In this document: piece by piece, positions 62,300-64,000 of the stretch | Position numbering within the stretch: position 1 is the stretch's first letter | How the letters are laid out: the number at the start of each line of letters is the position of its first letter | Assembly: GCA_039811225.1 (NCBI GenBank) | Contig: JBDHYG010000009.1 | Location: 24,165-88,164 of the forward strand | DNA: 64,000 nt | Reading direction: 5' to 3' | Source of the DNA: JAFDXJ01 sp039811225 | Lineage (GTDB): Bacteria > Bacteroidota > Bacteroidia > Chitinophagales > Chitinophagaceae | Notes under the pieces: generated by a model | Seen by the model: only the letters and a program-made list of their open reading frames with translations | Databases searched by the model: none | What the model was told of the DNA's origin: nothing | Translations under genes and position numbers: made by a program

Positions 62300-62593
62300 T
62301 TAAATAGTTTTTGCGTTTACTTTATCATATTCGGAATGTGTCCCAATAAAACGTATCCAAACCATTTGATAGTCAAAATTAATTTTCACTATTAAGCGAT
62401 ATGAATTCCCTTTTATATTAAATACAATTCTGTCGTTGCCAATAATGCTTGCACTCGGATACTCAGTCTTTATTTCATTGGGATTTGTCCATTCGGCTTT
62501 CGAGGCTTCCTGAAACCAGGATTTTATATGTTGCTCACAATCGATGTGCCTTTCCCAAAATTCTCTAAGTATCTTTTTTGCAATTACTCTCAA
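62300..62593 (-). CDS. higB: HigB-type mRNA interferase toxin
   Basis: 97 residues of RelE/HigB type: MRVIAKKILREFWERHIDCE, then NGDRIVFNIKGNSYRLIVKI-like strand core and WIRFIGTHSEYDKVNAKTI near the end, where the terminal His/Tyr belong to the RNase site. Toxin first, antitoxin second is the HigBA order. The start is TTG at 62593, the only codon that gives the family N-terminus. It would cleave mRNA in the ribosome. Confidence 0.87.
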   Translation of the reverse strand: MRVIAKKILREFWERHIDCEQHIKSWFQEASKAEWTNPNEIKTEYPSASIIGNDRIVFNIKGNSYRLIVKINFDYQMVWIRFIGTHSEYDKVNAKTI

Positions 62594-62864
62594 CCTTTTG
62601 TTTTGTCAAAAATAAGCAAAAGTTACCAAAATGGGAATTTTATATTATTGTGGATTGTCATTGCGTATTTCTGCCAACGGTGCAGCTTTTGTGTTTGTGA
62701 CGGAATTTGAAAAACGTTCAGTCGGGATAAATACCGGATAAAGATACGTGGGGCATACGTCCAGCTTCTATATAGCCAGGCCGCTAACATTGCTGAAGTT
62801 TGATTGTCCAGCCACATTTGCTTAAAACCCGATGTAGTATGCTGGGTTAATATGAAACATGGTA

Positions 62865-63623
62865 TTAAAGTTTAATAATGAAATATATAATTGCTAAAAG
62901 AAACAACAACGCCGACAAAATATAAAGTCTAAAACTTAACCATGTAAAACTTCTCCAAATATATCCTTTGGTAGGGTAACAATAGCGTATTATTTTCTCA
63001 AATAATTTTCTCAATCCATTCTTCGAGATAGTGCTAGGCTTTTTTTCCATATAAACTTGTGTCCGAAGTTCTTTTACTAAGTCTGAGCCTTCCTTAATTT
63101 TAGAAAAAATCAAAGTAGAATACTCCTCGTACAATTTTCTGGCAGCTAAATCTTCGATACTTTTATTAGATGCTGCCTTTTTGTTATCAAGTATTATTGG
63201 CAAATCAACATTGAAATCTTCTTGAAATAAGAGATAAATGAATTCAGAAGTTTCAGTTCCGGTTAATTGTCTTGGTGAATTAGGCAACGCAAGATCACCT
63301 ACTCTTAAATAGTATAGTGAAATAAAGGCAAATCCTCTATAAAATGCAATCGCATACAAAATTCTTCCAAATACGCCAGCTAGAATTGAACTAACAAGAA
63401 AGAAGATTGTCCATTTAAGAGTGATTTGATTGAATAAAAAAGATTTGTCAGATGCTTTGTTTAATTGTGTAAAAATTAAAACAATAGTGCCAGTAGATAA
63501 GCCAATAATCCAAATTATTGTTTTCTCAAAAAAGTCAGAAGCAATCCTAAAACCTAACTCACTAAAATGTTTTAAATGCTCTTTTTGATTTTGTATGATA
63601 ATGTCTATGTATGGACTACGCAT
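62865..63623 (-). CDS. Membrane protein of unknown function
   Basis: 252 residues. Hydrophobic segments at about 33-50, 70-95 and 228-250 frame a central cytoplasmic helical region (about 110-215) with a KKAASNKSIEDLAARKLYEE stretch. No recognised family. AT-rich codons and position between the toxin-antitoxin pair and the edge make it an accessory gene; a phage-defence or surface role is possible but I have no evidence. ATG at 63623. Confidence 0.6.
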   Translation of the reverse strand: MRSPYIDIIIQNQKEHLKHFSELGFRIASDFFEKTIIWIIGLSTGTIVLIFTQLNKASDKSFLFNQITLKWTIFFLVSSILAGVFGRILYAIAFYRGFAFISLYYLRVGDLALPNSPRQLTGTETSEFIYLLFQEDFNVDLPIILDNKKAASNKSIEDLAARKLYEEYSTLIFSKIKEGSDLVKELRTQVYMEKKPSTISKNGLRKLFEKIIRYCYPTKGYIWRSFTWLSFRLYILSALLFLLAIIYFIIKL

Positions 63624-64000
63624 GTTGGAATAATATTAAATTTAGTAGAGGCTTTCAAGTCTTACCACATAAGAACAGTTCGCCAAAAAAACGACCATTC
63701 CGTGCATAAAAATAAGTCATTTGCTTTTTATATTATCCCATGAAAGGAAGCTGATCTTTTATAACTCATCTACTGGTACAAGTACACTGCCCTCATAACT
63801 GCTCCGCATATTTGCGCCACTTGGCAAAGGGGAAAGGTTCAATCACTATTGAATCTTTCTCCTTCAAAAGAAATTGCCAGTATTATCTCTTGCTGAAGTA
63901 CTCTCTTTGATTTTAAGACAACTCCATACGATTGACCGGTTTTTTGAATTCATTTTTATTTTATTTTGGTATCAATGAACAAAGTTCGCTCAAGAGGCGG
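63624..64000. other. 377-base right-edge spacer with one strong hairpin
   Basis: No gene is supported here. The only structure noted is an imperfect 15-bp stem, GGGGAAAGGTTCAAT (63829-63843) with ATTGAATCTTTCTCC (63848-63862), loop CACT, two G-U pairs. No T-run follows on either strand, so it is not a plain terminator. A short motif CACTTGGCAAAGG lies just before it. Confidence 0.4.

Noticed and set aside
62594..62864. Integron attC-like remnant near higBA
   Set aside because: Searched for GTTRRRY and RYYYAAC core pairs and found none correctly placed; the region is simply a non-coding spacer with no feature I can support.
1..64000. CRISPR array, prophage or insertion sequence
   Set aside because: No direct repeat array, no transposase or integrase-like protein and no phage structural gene was seen on either strand.

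Overview
The window reads as a chromosomal stretch of a Bacteroidota bacterium, most likely family Chitinophagaceae (inference). The signs are: TAnnTTTG promoter elements with weak or absent Shine-Dalgarno sequences, a TonB-dependent receptor with a carboxypeptidase-like N-terminal domain, a two-gene OstA/LptD envelope layout, a PafA-type phosphatase, long-form IspH, a zinc-free (type B) L31 and a Sec-type (clade II) nitrous oxide reductase cluster. No rRNA, CRISPR, prophage or insertion sequence was recognised. One tRNA is present (Gly, anticodon CCC).

Layout. 0-16 kb is mostly housekeeping and carbohydrate genes: a PafA-like alkaline phosphatase, an alpha-oxoamine synthase (serine palmitoyltransferase or cysteate acyltransferase type), a LysM lipid- or wall-associated protein, fmt, a SlyD-like FKBP, an APC permease, a cytoplasmic GH13 enzyme, tilS-glnS, tRNA-Gly, a short TPR protein, a GT35 glucan phosphorylase-like protein that has Thr where the PLP lysine is expected, a lipoprotein and a secreted endonuclease/phosphatase-family protein.

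16.6-30.4 kb is the most coherent system: a PAS histidine kinase and an unusual receiver-CRP/FNR response regulator, a polytopic His-containing membrane protein, a lipoprotein cytochrome c, clade II nosZ, a fusion of a membrane module to NosL, then nosD, nosF and nosY in overlapping order, followed by a convergent TonB-dependent receptor and a small CxxC/His protein. I read this as N2O respiration with its electron donor, copper delivery, maturation and probable redox or two-component control. The divergent control region 20729-20898 holds two TGA-N6-TCA sites that fit a CRP/FNR-family regulator.

30.5-59 kb is core metabolism and envelope: a TIM-barrel-like lipoprotein, fbp, aspartate kinase, trmN6, a very large outer-membrane beta-barrel protein whose signal peptide begins upstream of any usable start codon (apparent 1-nt frameshift), ispH, a PduO-type cobalamin adenosyltransferase, a DUF2520 oxidoreductase, and an LPS/envelope block (OstA-like, MCE/MlaD-like, amidase, divergent LptD-like), then lgt, yajQ, rpmE2, serA, a GNAT acetyltransferase, dnaE, NlpC/P60 lipoprotein, rhomboid protease, rlmH and ssb.

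59.5-64 kb changes character: visibly more AT-rich, longer spacers, and accessory genes (a glycosyltransferase-like protein, an FkbM methyltransferase, a higBA toxin-antitoxin pair and an unknown membrane protein). This looks like a variable, probably acquired, region continuing past the right edge.
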